Assembly (NCBI GenBank): GCA_001768565.1 | Contig: MEOE01000014.1 | Coordinates: forward strand, 18,267 to 82,266 | DNA: 64,000 nucleotides | Direction: 5' to 3' | DNA from: Bacteroidetes bacterium GWF2_33_16 | GTDB lineage: Bacteria > Bacteroidota > Bacteroidia > Bacteroidales > UBA12077 | Shown here: positions 55,502 through 64,000 of the stretch, in pieces | Layout: each line of letters starts with the position of its first letter | Numbering within the stretch: position 1 is the stretch's first letter | Notes under the pieces: generated by a model | Seen by the model: only the letters and a program-made list of their open reading frames with translations | Told to the model about the DNA's origin: nothing | Database searches by the model: none | Made by a program: the position numbers and the translations under genes

Positions 55502-58500
55502 TTAATTGCTTAATTGCTTAATTATCTCATCTATAGCTTTCTCTAGCTGTGGATCATTATTATTAAATCTATCAATAAAAGTATTTTTGATATAAATATC
55601 GGGTTTTACTCCGGTTTTTTCAAGATTTTGTCCATCTAAAGTATAGCATCCCCAGGCGGGTAATCTGGTATAAGATCCATCAACGAGCTGGCGAGCCGAA
55701 GTAAATATAATCCATCGATAAGTTTCAGTACCGATTATTGTTCCTAATTTTAGCTGTTTGAATCCAGCTGCTGTCATTTCAGCATCACTTAACGATTGCT
55801 CATTAATAAGTAAAACAATAGGTTTTGCTGCCGGAGCAAAATTGGGTTGAGGCGAAAGTTTTCCATTTCGGTATTTCCACTCTAGATATGGTTGTTGCGA
55901 TAAGAACTTGATTACATCATCGTGCACATTACCTCCTCTGTTGTATCTCAAATCCAGTATGAGTGCATCTTTATGCATGGCTTCAGTTGTCATATCAATT
56001 AAAAAGTCGTTTAAACTACCTGTACCCATATCTTTCATATAAACATAAGCAATTTGTTTTTGTGAGAGTTTATCTACAACTTTTTGATTATTTAATATCC
56101 ATTCGTCGTAAAGCAGATTATTAAAAGTGCCTGCTGAAATAGGATGCAATTTAACTTCGTAAGTTAAATCCTTGCGTTTAAATTTTAACGAGATCTCATC
56201 CAATAATTCAGGTAGCGTAAAATAAAATTCACGGTTAAATTTCTTATCAATCAATGTGTTATTAACAGCTATTAGCTCGTCTCCAGTCTGAATTTTATTA
56301 TCAAGAACATCAACTGGTGATTTCTGAACCAAACGCTTAACAATATATGGGCTATTTTCATCGAAAATAATACCTGTGGAAAGGGTTTGAAGTTTGTAGA
56401 ATGTTTTTTGTTCGTCGCCCTGGGTTCTAAAATCAAGATGTGAAGCATTAAGCTCGCCAAGCAAATCATTTTGCAGGGTTCTTAAATTCTCTCTATTTCT
56501 TACATAAGGCAAATATGTTTCGTATTGTTTTTTGGTTTCTGGCCAATTTATTCCATGATAATTCTCGTCGTAAAAGTTCTCCGCCAATGCAGACCAGTTT
56601 TCATAAAACATCTGAACAAATTCGTTCTGTAGGTTTTTGCTAAAGGTATAATCGATCTTAATCTTGTCAACTTTATTGTCTTTTGGTTTTACCTCATAAA
56701 TATCTCCTTCGATCAAGGCATAATATTTATCTTTCGATTTGGAAATAGAACTAAATGCTTTATCAAATAGTTTCTCTGTTTTTGGTTTTTCAAATGCATT
56801 CAATTCCATCTTCCAGAAAGTACTATTGTTATAACCTACATAAGAATTAAACAGTACAAAAGTTTTTCCTTTTTCATAAAATACATTTGGAGCTTCTTGA
56901 TTACCACCATCAAATTTAAGGTTTTCCCAACGCTCTTCTATCTGCTCAAATTCGAATTTGATATCAACAAGTAAAGTGTCCTTTTTCTTTTCTGGTTTAA
57001 AGAGGTTGTTGTATTCGTCTGATTTAAATTCGGATGCAAATCTATAAAGCGGAATCCGGTATAGTTTTGTTTCACCTTCGCCTCTTGGATAGCCAGGATT
57101 ATATCTATTTGCAGAAATATAAAGATATTTTCCATCAGGCGACCAGAAAGGATCAGCTTCGGGAACACCAGTGTTGGTTACTATGCTAGTTTTATTTAGT
57201 TTAAAGTCGTAAATAAAAACATCGGGTTCGAAATTTCGAAAGGCTGTATAAACAATAAAATTACCATCGGGCGAAAATCTTGGACGATCGCCACGAAACC
57301 AAAATTCATCTGTAACAATTGTTTTTACTATATTGGTTTTTAAATCTATTAGGTTGATATTGTTATTACCACTAATATAAACTGCTTTGTCTTTTTTGGG
57401 TGATAGTTCAATAAATCTATCTGTTTTGTCTGTATTTGTAAGCTGCTTCTCTGGTTCATTTTTTTCAGCTGAAATAGTAAATATATTAAACCAACCCTTA
57501 TTTGATCTGATAAATATTAGGTTTGAGTTGTCAGACAGCCATTTAACCTCTATAACCCTCTCGGTTGATAAGGTATTTATTTCGCGTATAAATTTTCCTT
57601 CAATATCTGATACAAATAAACGACCACGACTTACGAATGCTATTTTCTTGTTATCAGCAGAAACGTCAAAATCAGAAATTTCACCGGCAGTTTTAAATGA
57701 TTTCTCTGTTTGAAGGGTTTCATTTTTGAATATTTTAATATCGGGAATAATGGTGCTATTGCTAATAACATCATATATACAAACCTGATAATCTTTAGTA
57801 AAAACAATTTTATTTCCAGAAGCACTAACCTGAGGGCGACCAATAGCTGTATTAAAGCTGGTAAGTTGCTTTTTAACTCCTCCGGTTAATGAGTAAAGAT
57901 TGTAAACTTTGTTGGCTTCATCTGAGGCAATATATAAATTTCCTTTTTGATCAATCGTTGGCCAAAGATCTTTTCCATTATAATCAGTTAAGTCTTTATA
58001 TTCATTAGTTGAAGAATTGTAATATCGGATATCTGGATTATTCTCTCCAATATACCTTTTTCGGTGCGGGAATAAGTAGCTTTCCCACGAATCAGTAAAG
58101 AAATAAGCAGATTCTGTAGGCGATTCAACCACGTGATGGGTTGTATTAAAATAGTTTTCGCCAAAAAGACGTGCAGGGGTTCCTCCATTTAGCGAAATAG
58201 TATATGCTGAGAAGTTGTTATATCGATTTGAAGTGAAATATATGGTTTGCGAATTCCACGACCAACTATCGACATAATCGTTTGCATCGTGAAAAGTTAA
58301 TTGTTTAATTTCACCTCCTTCAACAGGCATAACATAAACATCGGCATTTCCATTTTGAGCCGAAGAAAAGGCAATCCACTTACCATCGGGCGAAAAGCGA
58401 GGAGTTGATTCAGGCCCATTCATTGCAGTTATTCTGTAAGCTGTACCTCCAGTCGATTCTACTTTCCATAAATCGTTCTCGTAAACAAAAACAATCAGTT

Positions 58501-58609
58501 TGCCATCGGGAGAAAGTGTTGGATCAGTCAGGAAATATGCTAAATTTTGCTGTGCATCCAATGATATGCTAATTAACAAAAGAGTTAGAAAGGGTAAAAT
58601 TCTTTTCAT
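55502..58609 (-). CDS. Tricorn-like exported protease (beta-propeller, PDZ, S41 peptidase)
   Basis: From the ATG at 58609 the protein has 1035 residues. It begins with a signal peptide (MKRILPFLTLLLISISLDAQ), so it is exported. A large N-terminal region of WD40-like/PD40 repeats (repeated FSPDGKWIAFSS-like units, about 25-540) forms one or two beta-propellers. A helical bundle and PDZ (about 650-820) and an S41 tail-type serine peptidase domain (about 830-1020) follow, with the likely nucleophile Ser941 (EQSLSDAEM). It should degrade peptides in the periplasm. A longer TTG start at 58663 overlaps the TTTTG of a -33/-7 pair (TTTTG, 19 bases, TTACCTTA) and is rejected. Confidence 0.88.
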   Translation of the reverse strand: MKRILPFLTLLLISISLDAQQNLAYFLTDPTLSPDGKLIVFVYENDLWKVESTGGTAYRITAMNGPESTPRFSPDGKWIAFSSAQNGNADVYVMPVEGGEIKQLTFHDANDYVDSWSWNSQTIYFTSNRYNNFSAYTISLNGGTPARLFGENYFNTTHHVVESPTESAYFFTDSWESYLFPHRKRYIGENNPDIRYYNSSTNEYKDLTDYNGKDLWPTIDQKGNLYIASDEANKVYNLYSLTGGVKKQLTSFNTAIGRPQVSASGNKIVFTKDYQVCIYDVISNSTIIPDIKIFKNETLQTEKSFKTAGEISDFDVSADNKKIAFVSRGRLFVSDIEGKFIREINTLSTERVIEVKWLSDNSNLIFIRSNKGWFNIFTISAEKNEPEKQLTNTDKTDRFIELSPKKDKAVYISGNNNINLIDLKTNIVKTIVTDEFWFRGDRPRFSPDGNFIVYTAFRNFEPDVFIYDFKLNKTSIVTNTGVPEADPFWSPDGKYLYISANRYNPGYPRGEGETKLYRIPLYRFASEFKSDEYNNLFKPEKKKDTLLVDIKFEFEQIEERWENLKFDGGNQEAPNVFYEKGKTFVLFNSYVGYNNSTFWKMELNAFEKPKTEKLFDKAFSSISKSKDKYYALIEGDIYEVKPKDNKVDKIKIDYTFSKNLQNEFVQMFYENWSALAENFYDENYHGINWPETKKQYETYLPYVRNRENLRTLQNDLLGELNASHLDFRTQGDEQKTFYKLQTLSTGIIFDENSPYIVKRLVQKSPVDVLDNKIQTGDELIAVNNTLIDKKFNREFYFTLPELLDEISLKFKRKDLTYEVKLHPISAGTFNNLLYDEWILNNQKVVDKLSQKQIAYVYMKDMGTGSLNDFLIDMTTEAMHKDALILDLRYNRGGNVHDDVIKFLSQQPYLEWKYRNGKLSPQPNFAPAAKPIVLLINEQSLSDAEMTAAGFKQLKLGTIIGTETYRWIIFTSARQLVDGSYTRLPAWGCYTLDGQNLEKTGVKPDIYIKNTFIDRFNNNDPQLEKAIDEIIKQLSN

Positions 58610-58744
58610 GCTATTTATAATTAAAATTTTAACTAAGGTAAGATATCTTTTCTTTGATGTCAAAATATAGCAAATGGTTTAAACCATTTTTATAATAGAA
58701 TTCCTGAAAATTGTAAGATTATTCCTGAGTAAGTAATATAAACT

Positions 58745-59635
58745 TTAATCTCTGCCTGGTAGGTTTATTTTCTGAATTGATGGGCAAATAGTTAAGTCAA
58801 TTCGTAAAATGTTAGTATAGATTTCTCCATCGGCCATAACCGGTTGTGGTTCGTTAAAAGTAATTGTTAATGGTTTTTCAGTTAATACCCATTTTGATTT
58901 ACTGGAAAGTGAGAAATATTGCGAATAAATTGATGCTATTTGTCCTAAGTGACTATGGTTCTCGATTAAAAATTCATACTTGCCATCACTAAAATCTGAG
59001 TGTTGAAGCGAACTAAATCTTTCAGCTCCACAATTATTTATTATAATGGATGTTGCCTTTTTCTTTTTTTTGTGCGATTGGTCTATGCTATAATTGATTT
59101 CAAACTTATGAATTTTAAAGAAACTCAAGAATCCAACAAATGGATATCGGATAAATCGGGGCATCCATCTAAATTTTTCTGCAGTAATGGTCATATTGGC
59201 CAAATGACCGATAGTTAGAAATCCTAGTATATGCTTTGTAAAGATTTTTTCGTGAGTATGAAAATCTACTTTAATAAGATCAAATAATTTCGTTTGATTG
59301 TTTTGCAAAAACGATTGCATAAATGGAATTGTCCGTTTCATTTTAAAATATCCCGCAATGCAATTTACTGTTCCTCCTGGGAAAAATGAAATCCATTTAT
59401 CGGATCCAATCAACTGGTTAATAGTTTCGTGAATAGTTCCATCGCCACCAAATAGTAAATATCCTTTATAATCATTTTTTTCTCTTAGAATCTCAATAAT
59501 GTGATCTTTTTTTGAGGTGAAAATATAGTCAGCGGAATTATTATTTAAGCACAACAGCAGTTTATCAACTCTTTTATTCTTAAAGTTTCTGCCATTAAAA
59601 ATAGCCAGTATATTATTTTTGCTATTATATTCCAT
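58745..59635 (-). CDS. diacylglycerol/lipid kinase family protein
   Basis: The 296-residue cytoplasmic protein has the DAGK catalytic motif FGGDGTIHETINQLIG (GGDGT is the nucleotide loop) and FPGGTVNCIA, as in YegS/BmrU lipid kinases, followed by an all-beta C-terminal domain. The substrate may be diacylglycerol, sphingoid base or another lipid; Bacteroidota make sphingolipids, but the sequence does not decide. I chose Met at 59635; an upstream ATG at 59659 would add 8 residues and overlap the preceding gene more. It overlaps the methyltransferase gene end by 11 bases. Confidence 0.85.
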   Translation of the reverse strand: MEYNSKNNILAIFNGRNFKNKRVDKLLLCLNNNSADYIFTSKKDHIIEILREKNDYKGYLLFGGDGTIHETINQLIGSDKWISFFPGGTVNCIAGYFKMKRTIPFMQSFLQNNQTKLFDLIKVDFHTHEKIFTKHILGFLTIGHLANMTITAEKFRWMPRFIRYPFVGFLSFFKIHKFEINYSIDQSHKKKKKATSIIINNCGAERFSSLQHSDFSDGKYEFLIENHSHLGQIASIYSQYFSLSSKSKWVLTEKPLTITFNEPQPVMADGEIYTNILRIDLTICPSIQKINLPGRD

Positions 59636-60494
59636 TTGTCGCGACAAATATACCTCCAAAATCAGTTAGGTTTTTATTTGGTTTTAGTTGTTCATGTGTA
59701 ATCCACAAATCTAATAAATCCCTGTTTTGTTCGGTGCTTAAATTTAGGTTTTTTAGCAGTATATCAATTTCTTCTTCGGTATAAAACGAAACATATTTCT
59801 CGTGGTATTCGCTAAAACTTCTTGTCCATGTTTTGGCAGTAGTATTTTTTTCTTCGTTTAATTCTGGTTTTCGGTAATCGGCAATAATTTTTACTTTTCG
59901 ACTAATTGTCGACAATTCTTTAATAAGTTCTTCAATCTCAGGTTTTGTTAAATACGACAAAACACCTTCAATAATTATTACTGTATATAGGTTTTTATCA
60001 AAAATACTATCGTTTAATGTATTGCGAATCGATCTTTGTTTTAAATCTATTTCGTAAAAATAAAGATTAGGAGTTTCGTTAAAATGCTTATGCAGGATTT
60101 TCTTTTTTCTTTGTTGGGTAGCAGGAAAATCAAGTTCAATAATTTTATGAGATTTTATCTGATCTTTAAGTAACAAGTAACTTGTATCATATCCTGCGCC
60201 AATAATAAGAAATTGGGTATTTTCAATTTGCAAATCCTGAATCATAATATCGTAAATAAAACGATGGCGGCACAGCGAAAGAAGATAACCAACAGAGTTC
60301 ATTCCCTTGCACCAAAATGATGGATTAAAGAATGAATTAATACGATTTAAAATATAGATGAAACGGGTTTTGTTGCCAATAAATAATCTTGAATAGGGAT
60401 CGTTAAAAACCAATTTGCCAAACTTGTTTTTTGTAGCCAAAGTTCTTATCATGGCACTTAATTCGGCTGTTTTGCTGGCTTTTCCTTGTTTCAT
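59625..60494 (-). CDS. LCM-family class I methyltransferase
   Basis: The 289-residue protein matches the leucine carboxyl methyltransferase/PPM fold. It has FNDPYSRLF near residue 30, the SAM loop LIIGAGYDTSYLL, the acidic IIELDFPATQQRKK and a late VIIIEGVLSYL. In bacteria this family methylates small polyketides or unknown acids, not protein phosphatase. It is the first gene of a two-gene unit with the lipid kinase and has an exact -7 box upstream. Confidence 0.86.
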   Translation of the reverse strand: MKQGKASKTAELSAMIRTLATKNKFGKLVFNDPYSRLFIGNKTRFIYILNRINSFFNPSFWCKGMNSVGYLLSLCRHRFIYDIMIQDLQIENTQFLIIGAGYDTSYLLLKDQIKSHKIIELDFPATQQRKKKILHKHFNETPNLYFYEIDLKQRSIRNTLNDSIFDKNLYTVIIIEGVLSYLTKPEIEELIKELSTISRKVKIIADYRKPELNEEKNTTAKTWTRSFSEYHEKYVSFYTEEEIDILLKNLNLSTEQNRDLLDLWITHEQLKPNKNLTDFGGIFVATNGI

Positions 60495-60794
60495 CTAATA
60501 TGGCAGTAGTTTGAAAATAAGCTGCAAATATAAACATCATTCATTACTAAGGAAATATTATTTGTGTTAATCAATGTTAATTTACCTTAGTCTTAGTTGA
60601 AAATTGTGTTAATACATTTATATATAATTATATACAAGAATTTATTGTAGCGTAGGAACATTGAAAAATTACAAAAATTTCAGAGGCATCTGCCATATTT
60701 GTTTCATAGTTTTATATCTATTTTTCTAATTAGTCTTTTAATTTAAAAATATTGGAATGTAAGTGTTTAAGTTAATCCTTGCATTAAATTTATG
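60495..60794 (-). promoter_or_regulatory. 300-base intergenic region with promoter of the methyltransferase-lipid kinase operon
   Basis: On the minus strand TATATTTG (60525-60532) is an exact -7 box 30 bases before the ATG at 60494. The rest is AT-rich, with an AT palindrome TATATAATTATATA near 60620 that I consider uninformative. No gene is visible. Confidence 0.6.
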
Positions 60795-63749
60795 TTAATT
60801 TAGTAATTCCAGAATTGTATCCAGATTAAATGATTTCACCATTTGCTCTGTATTTATAAACGATTCGGCCAATTCTGTTTTCTTCGCTTTAAGAGATTGT
60901 ATCTTTTCTTCAACTGTTTCTGCCGATATAAATCTATAAACCATAACTTTTTTATGCTGCCCAATTCGATGAGTTCTATTAATAGCCTGCTCTTCAACTG
61001 CAGGGTTCCACCAAGGATCAATAATGAAAACATAATCGGCTGCAGTAAGGTTTAACCCAACACCTCCTGCTTTAATCTGTATTAGAAAAACGTGATTATC
61101 TTCAGTGTTTTGAAAATTTTCAATAACCTGCTGTCTGTTTGTAGTACTTCCGGTTAATATCGAAAATTTATGTTTTTGCTCTAATAAATAGTTCGATACC
61201 AGATTAAGATGTTTTACGTAGGCCGAAAAAATTAGCACTTTATGCTTTTCTGCAATCAGGTTTTCTATGTTTCGACTTATTTCTTCGAACTTACCAGATT
61301 CACCTGAATAGTTTTCGTCAATCATTATCGGGTGATTGGCAATTTGCCTCAATTTGCTTAATCCTTCAATGGCAAGTATGGTTGGTTTGTCGTTTGTTTT
61401 TTCAATAGTTTCGAGAATTGAATTACGAATTTTTGATTTTTCTTCTTCATATATTGATTTCTGCTCATCTGTCATATCGCAATATATTACCAATTCCGAT
61501 TTGTCGGGTAAGTCTTTGGCCACCTGGTTTTTTGTTCGGCGGAGTACAAAAGGTTGAATAAACTGTTGCAATCGGTCTTTTTTATCTTTATCGTCATTCT
61601 TTTCAATAGCTTGAACGAATTGTTGCTTAAAGAATCTGAGATTTCCTAATAATCCTTTATTTAAGAAATTAATCTGAGCCCAAAGGTCGGTTAATGAATT
61701 TTCAATCGGAGTTCCGGTCAAAACTAATCGTTGTTCAGACTTAAGCTGAATAATGGATTTATAGATTTTGGAGTCAGGATTCTTTATATATTGGCTTTCA
61801 TCTAAAATGATGTAATAAAAGGGAAAGGTTCGAAGTAACTCAAAATCATTACGTACAACACCATATGTGGTTAAAACAATATCGTAATTTGGAAATTGGG
61901 CAAGGTCTTTTGATCTGTTCTGACCTACAAACTTAAATACGCTAAGTTGTGGAGTGAATTTTTTAATCTCTTCGTCCCAGTTATGAATTAGTGAGGTAGG
62001 CATAACAATGAGAGATGTTGATGATTTGATTGCTTTTTCTTTGGCTGGAGTGTCGAAAATACTTAATTGTTTTAAATTGGGTTTCTTATCAGGCAAAATA
62101 AATTGTCCAGGGCCTTTTCCTTTTGAGCTTAACAGCAAGGTTAATGTTTGAATAGTTTTTCCTAAACCCATATCGTCGGCCAGACATCCGCCAAATTTGT
62201 TCTCCTGCATTAGATGCATCCATCTGAAACCTTCTGCCTGATAGGGTCGAAGAATTGCATTCAAACCTTCAGGAACGGGTGTGTCTGATTTGTCGTAGTT
62301 TTGAATAATATTTTTATATTTTTCAATTATAGATGTATTTTCTTTTGGTAATCCCGATTCTAATAATGTAAAATGATGTTTCTCTAATTGTAAATGATTC
62401 TCGGAGTCCTGTCCATAAAGAAAAAGCTCTTTGTATTGCTCAAACCATTCAGCTGGCAATATAACTATTTGTCCATTGGGAAGCTTAAATTCACGGTTAC
62501 CGGTTAAAATATATTTTCGGAATTTAGTAAACGGAATACTAAATTCTCCAAATTGAACTTCAATATAAATGTCGAACCAATCGTTCTTATCTGATATTTT
62601 TGATGTTACAACTGGTTCAACAAAAAAGAACTCTTTCTCCTTATTCTTTTGAGTAAGCTCTATATTTAATTTTTCTATTTGATCTTTGTTTTTTCCTAAC
62701 CACTGAAGAAACTCAAAGTTTCGGTTTTCGAGATCTGTATTTTCTAATTGCAGTGGAATGTAATAATCATCCTTAATGTTCTGCAATCCGGTTTTTTCTA
62801 ACCCGGTGATTATATCATTTTCCCATTCTGAATCACGATCTGTTTTATGAAAAATATATTCCTCATTTTTAACTTCCAATCTTGCAGATCCAGGAACTCC
62901 TTTAAATGCTGTAAACTTAATATCATCATTATATAAAAAATTTAAAACAAGGATATACTCACCGTTCAGGTTTGTTTCCAGACTTAATTGTGCTTTTTTT
63001 GTTTTATATTCCTGATTAATAGTTATTCCTTTAAGCTTTACATTATACTGTTTGATACTTTCTAGGGCGAATGTTTCAAACCACCTTTTTTCCGATGATT
63101 TTGGAATATGAATACAATCCTTTTCAAAAAATGGTAATAGTTTTCTTGCATTTATATCTTCAAAATTGTACAAAGTATTATCAATAATTATTCTGCATGG
63201 GTCATTTACCAACATGTGGTGCGATTTTCCAAGTAAACTTAATTCTTTGTTGCCATGCTTTACTGTTAAATAATATTGGCTTTCATCTTCTAATTTCGAT
63301 ATGTTAAATACTGATTGAGCCTTGCCCTTAGCTATAAATACCCTATCATCGATATTAATATATTGTGGTTTTCCCTTAAAATAAAGCTCAATATCCATTT
63401 CCTGTAGCAAGTCAGTAATTTTTATCAAGCGTTTCTCAATATAAGGTCTAATGTGCTGAGTGGCAAATTCTTTTTTCAGAGAACCAATAAAATCAACCGA
63501 TGTTTGCCCTTTCTTTTTCGAGAAATTTTTGGTTAAGGTTTGATCGCTATAATCCTCCGTTAATGCAAAGAGTTTCTTCTCCTGATCGCTTAATTCTGAA
63601 GTGTACTTGCTTATATTCAGATTCGAAATACGTGCTTCAATTGCATGAAAACCATGATTGGGCTTCTTTATAATAATATATGGTTGTAATAAAATACCCA
63701 ATAATGGATGATCAGTTATTGATACTATTAATTCTTTTTTAAATGACAT
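60795..63749 (-). CDS. SNF2-family DNA-dependent ATPase/helicase
   Basis: The 984-residue protein has a Bacteroidota-type N-terminal half (about 1-490) of beta-rich accessory domains with no recognisable zinc SWIM motif. An SNF2 ATPase core follows: Walker A in DDMGLGKTIQT (near residue 526), motif II DESQ (near 650) in place of DEAH, and motif III LTGTPIENS. The helicase C-terminal domain is at about 780-960 (LIFSAYVKHL, RTHRIGQ motif VI). Such proteins move along or remodel DNA-protein complexes, and in bacteria many associate with RNA polymerase (RapA/HepA-like). No restriction or phage-defence partner adjoins it. Confidence 0.92.
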   Translation of the reverse strand: MSFKKELIVSITDHPLLGILLQPYIIIKKPNHGFHAIEARISNLNISKYTSELSDQEKKLFALTEDYSDQTLTKNFSKKKGQTSVDFIGSLKKEFATQHIRPYIEKRLIKITDLLQEMDIELYFKGKPQYINIDDRVFIAKGKAQSVFNISKLEDESQYYLTVKHGNKELSLLGKSHHMLVNDPCRIIIDNTLYNFEDINARKLLPFFEKDCIHIPKSSEKRWFETFALESIKQYNVKLKGITINQEYKTKKAQLSLETNLNGEYILVLNFLYNDDIKFTAFKGVPGSARLEVKNEEYIFHKTDRDSEWENDIITGLEKTGLQNIKDDYYIPLQLENTDLENRNFEFLQWLGKNKDQIEKLNIELTQKNKEKEFFFVEPVVTSKISDKNDWFDIYIEVQFGEFSIPFTKFRKYILTGNREFKLPNGQIVILPAEWFEQYKELFLYGQDSENHLQLEKHHFTLLESGLPKENTSIIEKYKNIIQNYDKSDTPVPEGLNAILRPYQAEGFRWMHLMQENKFGGCLADDMGLGKTIQTLTLLLSSKGKGPGQFILPDKKPNLKQLSIFDTPAKEKAIKSSTSLIVMPTSLIHNWDEEIKKFTPQLSVFKFVGQNRSKDLAQFPNYDIVLTTYGVVRNDFELLRTFPFYYIILDESQYIKNPDSKIYKSIIQLKSEQRLVLTGTPIENSLTDLWAQINFLNKGLLGNLRFFKQQFVQAIEKNDDKDKKDRLQQFIQPFVLRRTKNQVAKDLPDKSELVIYCDMTDEQKSIYEEEKSKIRNSILETIEKTNDKPTILAIEGLSKLRQIANHPIMIDENYSGESGKFEEISRNIENLIAEKHKVLIFSAYVKHLNLVSNYLLEQKHKFSILTGSTTNRQQVIENFQNTEDNHVFLIQIKAGGVGLNLTAADYVFIIDPWWNPAVEEQAINRTHRIGQHKKVMVYRFISAETVEEKIQSLKAKKTELAESFINTEQMVKSFNLDTILELLN

Positions 63750-64000
63750 ATGGTTTTAAAATCTTGCAGTGTAAAAATCCTATAAAGGTATTCAAAAAAA
63801 TCATTCATGGATGACAATTCGGGATTTTCTAATTAGAATTGTTTTAAATAATTTATGGAAATATCAGATTTATTTGCATTTACGAAAATAGTATTATACG
63901 GCAGGTTTTATTTATTGCGATTAATTGATCAAAATTATAAATTAAGCGATTATTTTGAATCAATAAATTTAAACTAAACCCTTCTCCGTTATGCGTGTTA
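63750..64000 (+). other. 251-base AT-rich end region, no supported gene
   Basis: This is the upstream region of the SNF2 gene (a TACCTTTA -7-like box is readable on the minus strand near 63780) and of whatever follows on the plus strand. An ATG at 63991 might start the next gene, but only three codons are visible. Confidence 0.5.

Noticed and set aside
60600..60640. Palindrome TATATAATTATATA
   Set aside because: Such AT palindromes are expected by chance in this AT-rich DNA and it has no link to a gene start.
63991..64000. Start of a next gene at the window edge
   Set aside because: Only three codons follow the ATG, which is too little to judge.
1..64000. CRISPR array or restriction-modification/defence island
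   Set aside because: No regularly spaced direct repeats, Cas, methylase or nuclease genes were found; the SNF2 protein stands alone.

Overview
The window is AT-rich chromosomal DNA from a member of the Bacteroidota, probably a Bacteroidales/Marinilabiliales-type anaerobe or facultative anaerobe. The evidence is the nusB–DUF1573–yajC–ybbR–coaE order, the Bacteroidota-only families (DUF3276/PUR, DUF5606, the basic-tailed cold-shock protein), near absence of Shine-Dalgarno sites, and at least nine exact copies of the Bacteroidota -7 promoter box TAnnTTTG in front of genes. Three of these boxes lie on or beside the most upstream possible start codon and show that the real start is further downstream. 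I see no plasmid, prophage, insertion-sequence or CRISPR signature.

Layout. 1-6.5 kb: end of an unknown gene plus a thiamine-binding protein, a PUR protein on the other strand, then the nusB-to-coaE block and two Bacteroidota proteins (TerB-DnaJ, DUF5606). 6.5-16 kb: hybrid histidine kinase, SAM hydrolase-mazG, phoH, purC, a winged-helix/membrane-protein pair and a PfkB kinase. 16-20.2 kb: a six-PAS membrane histidine kinase and its stand-alone receiver protein. 20.3-24.1 kb: hydG-hydF-hydE, the complete [FeFe]-hydrogenase maturation set, behind an 18-bp CRP/FNR-like palindrome; no hydrogenase subunit is in the window. 24-27.1 kb: an MBL-fold hydrolase and a GNAT acetyltransferase fused to an HDAC-family deacetylase.

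27.1-32.5 kb looks like a cold-response neighbourhood: a long leader, an RRM protein, CspA, a second group sigma-70 factor, a second cold-shock-domain protein and, convergent with it, a front-end fatty-acid desaturase, followed by a methyltransferase and a membrane LytTR regulator. 32.6-38.4 kb: envelope proteins, a ZIP-type transporter with an inserted cyclic-nucleotide-binding-like domain, a SemiSWEET, a DMT exporter and truA.

38.5-53 kb is the most unusual part. Two tandem TPR-transmembrane-SpoIIE phosphatases and a tRNA-Thr(CGT) precede three tandem secreted fibre-like proteins that share nine copies of a 16-residue motif (KGKVGGFAVSGRTPTK and close variants). Two carry C-terminal S74-type chaperone domains and one carries YadA-head-like 14-residue repeats. 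After them lies a scar holding the broken ends of one more fibre gene and one more SpoIIE gene in opposite orientation. Four different inverted-repeat elements sit in the gaps of this region. 53-64 kb returns to conserved genes: ABC-F ATPase, a coiled-coil periplasmic protein, a Tricorn-like protease, a lipid kinase/LCM methyltransferase pair and a SNF2 helicase.
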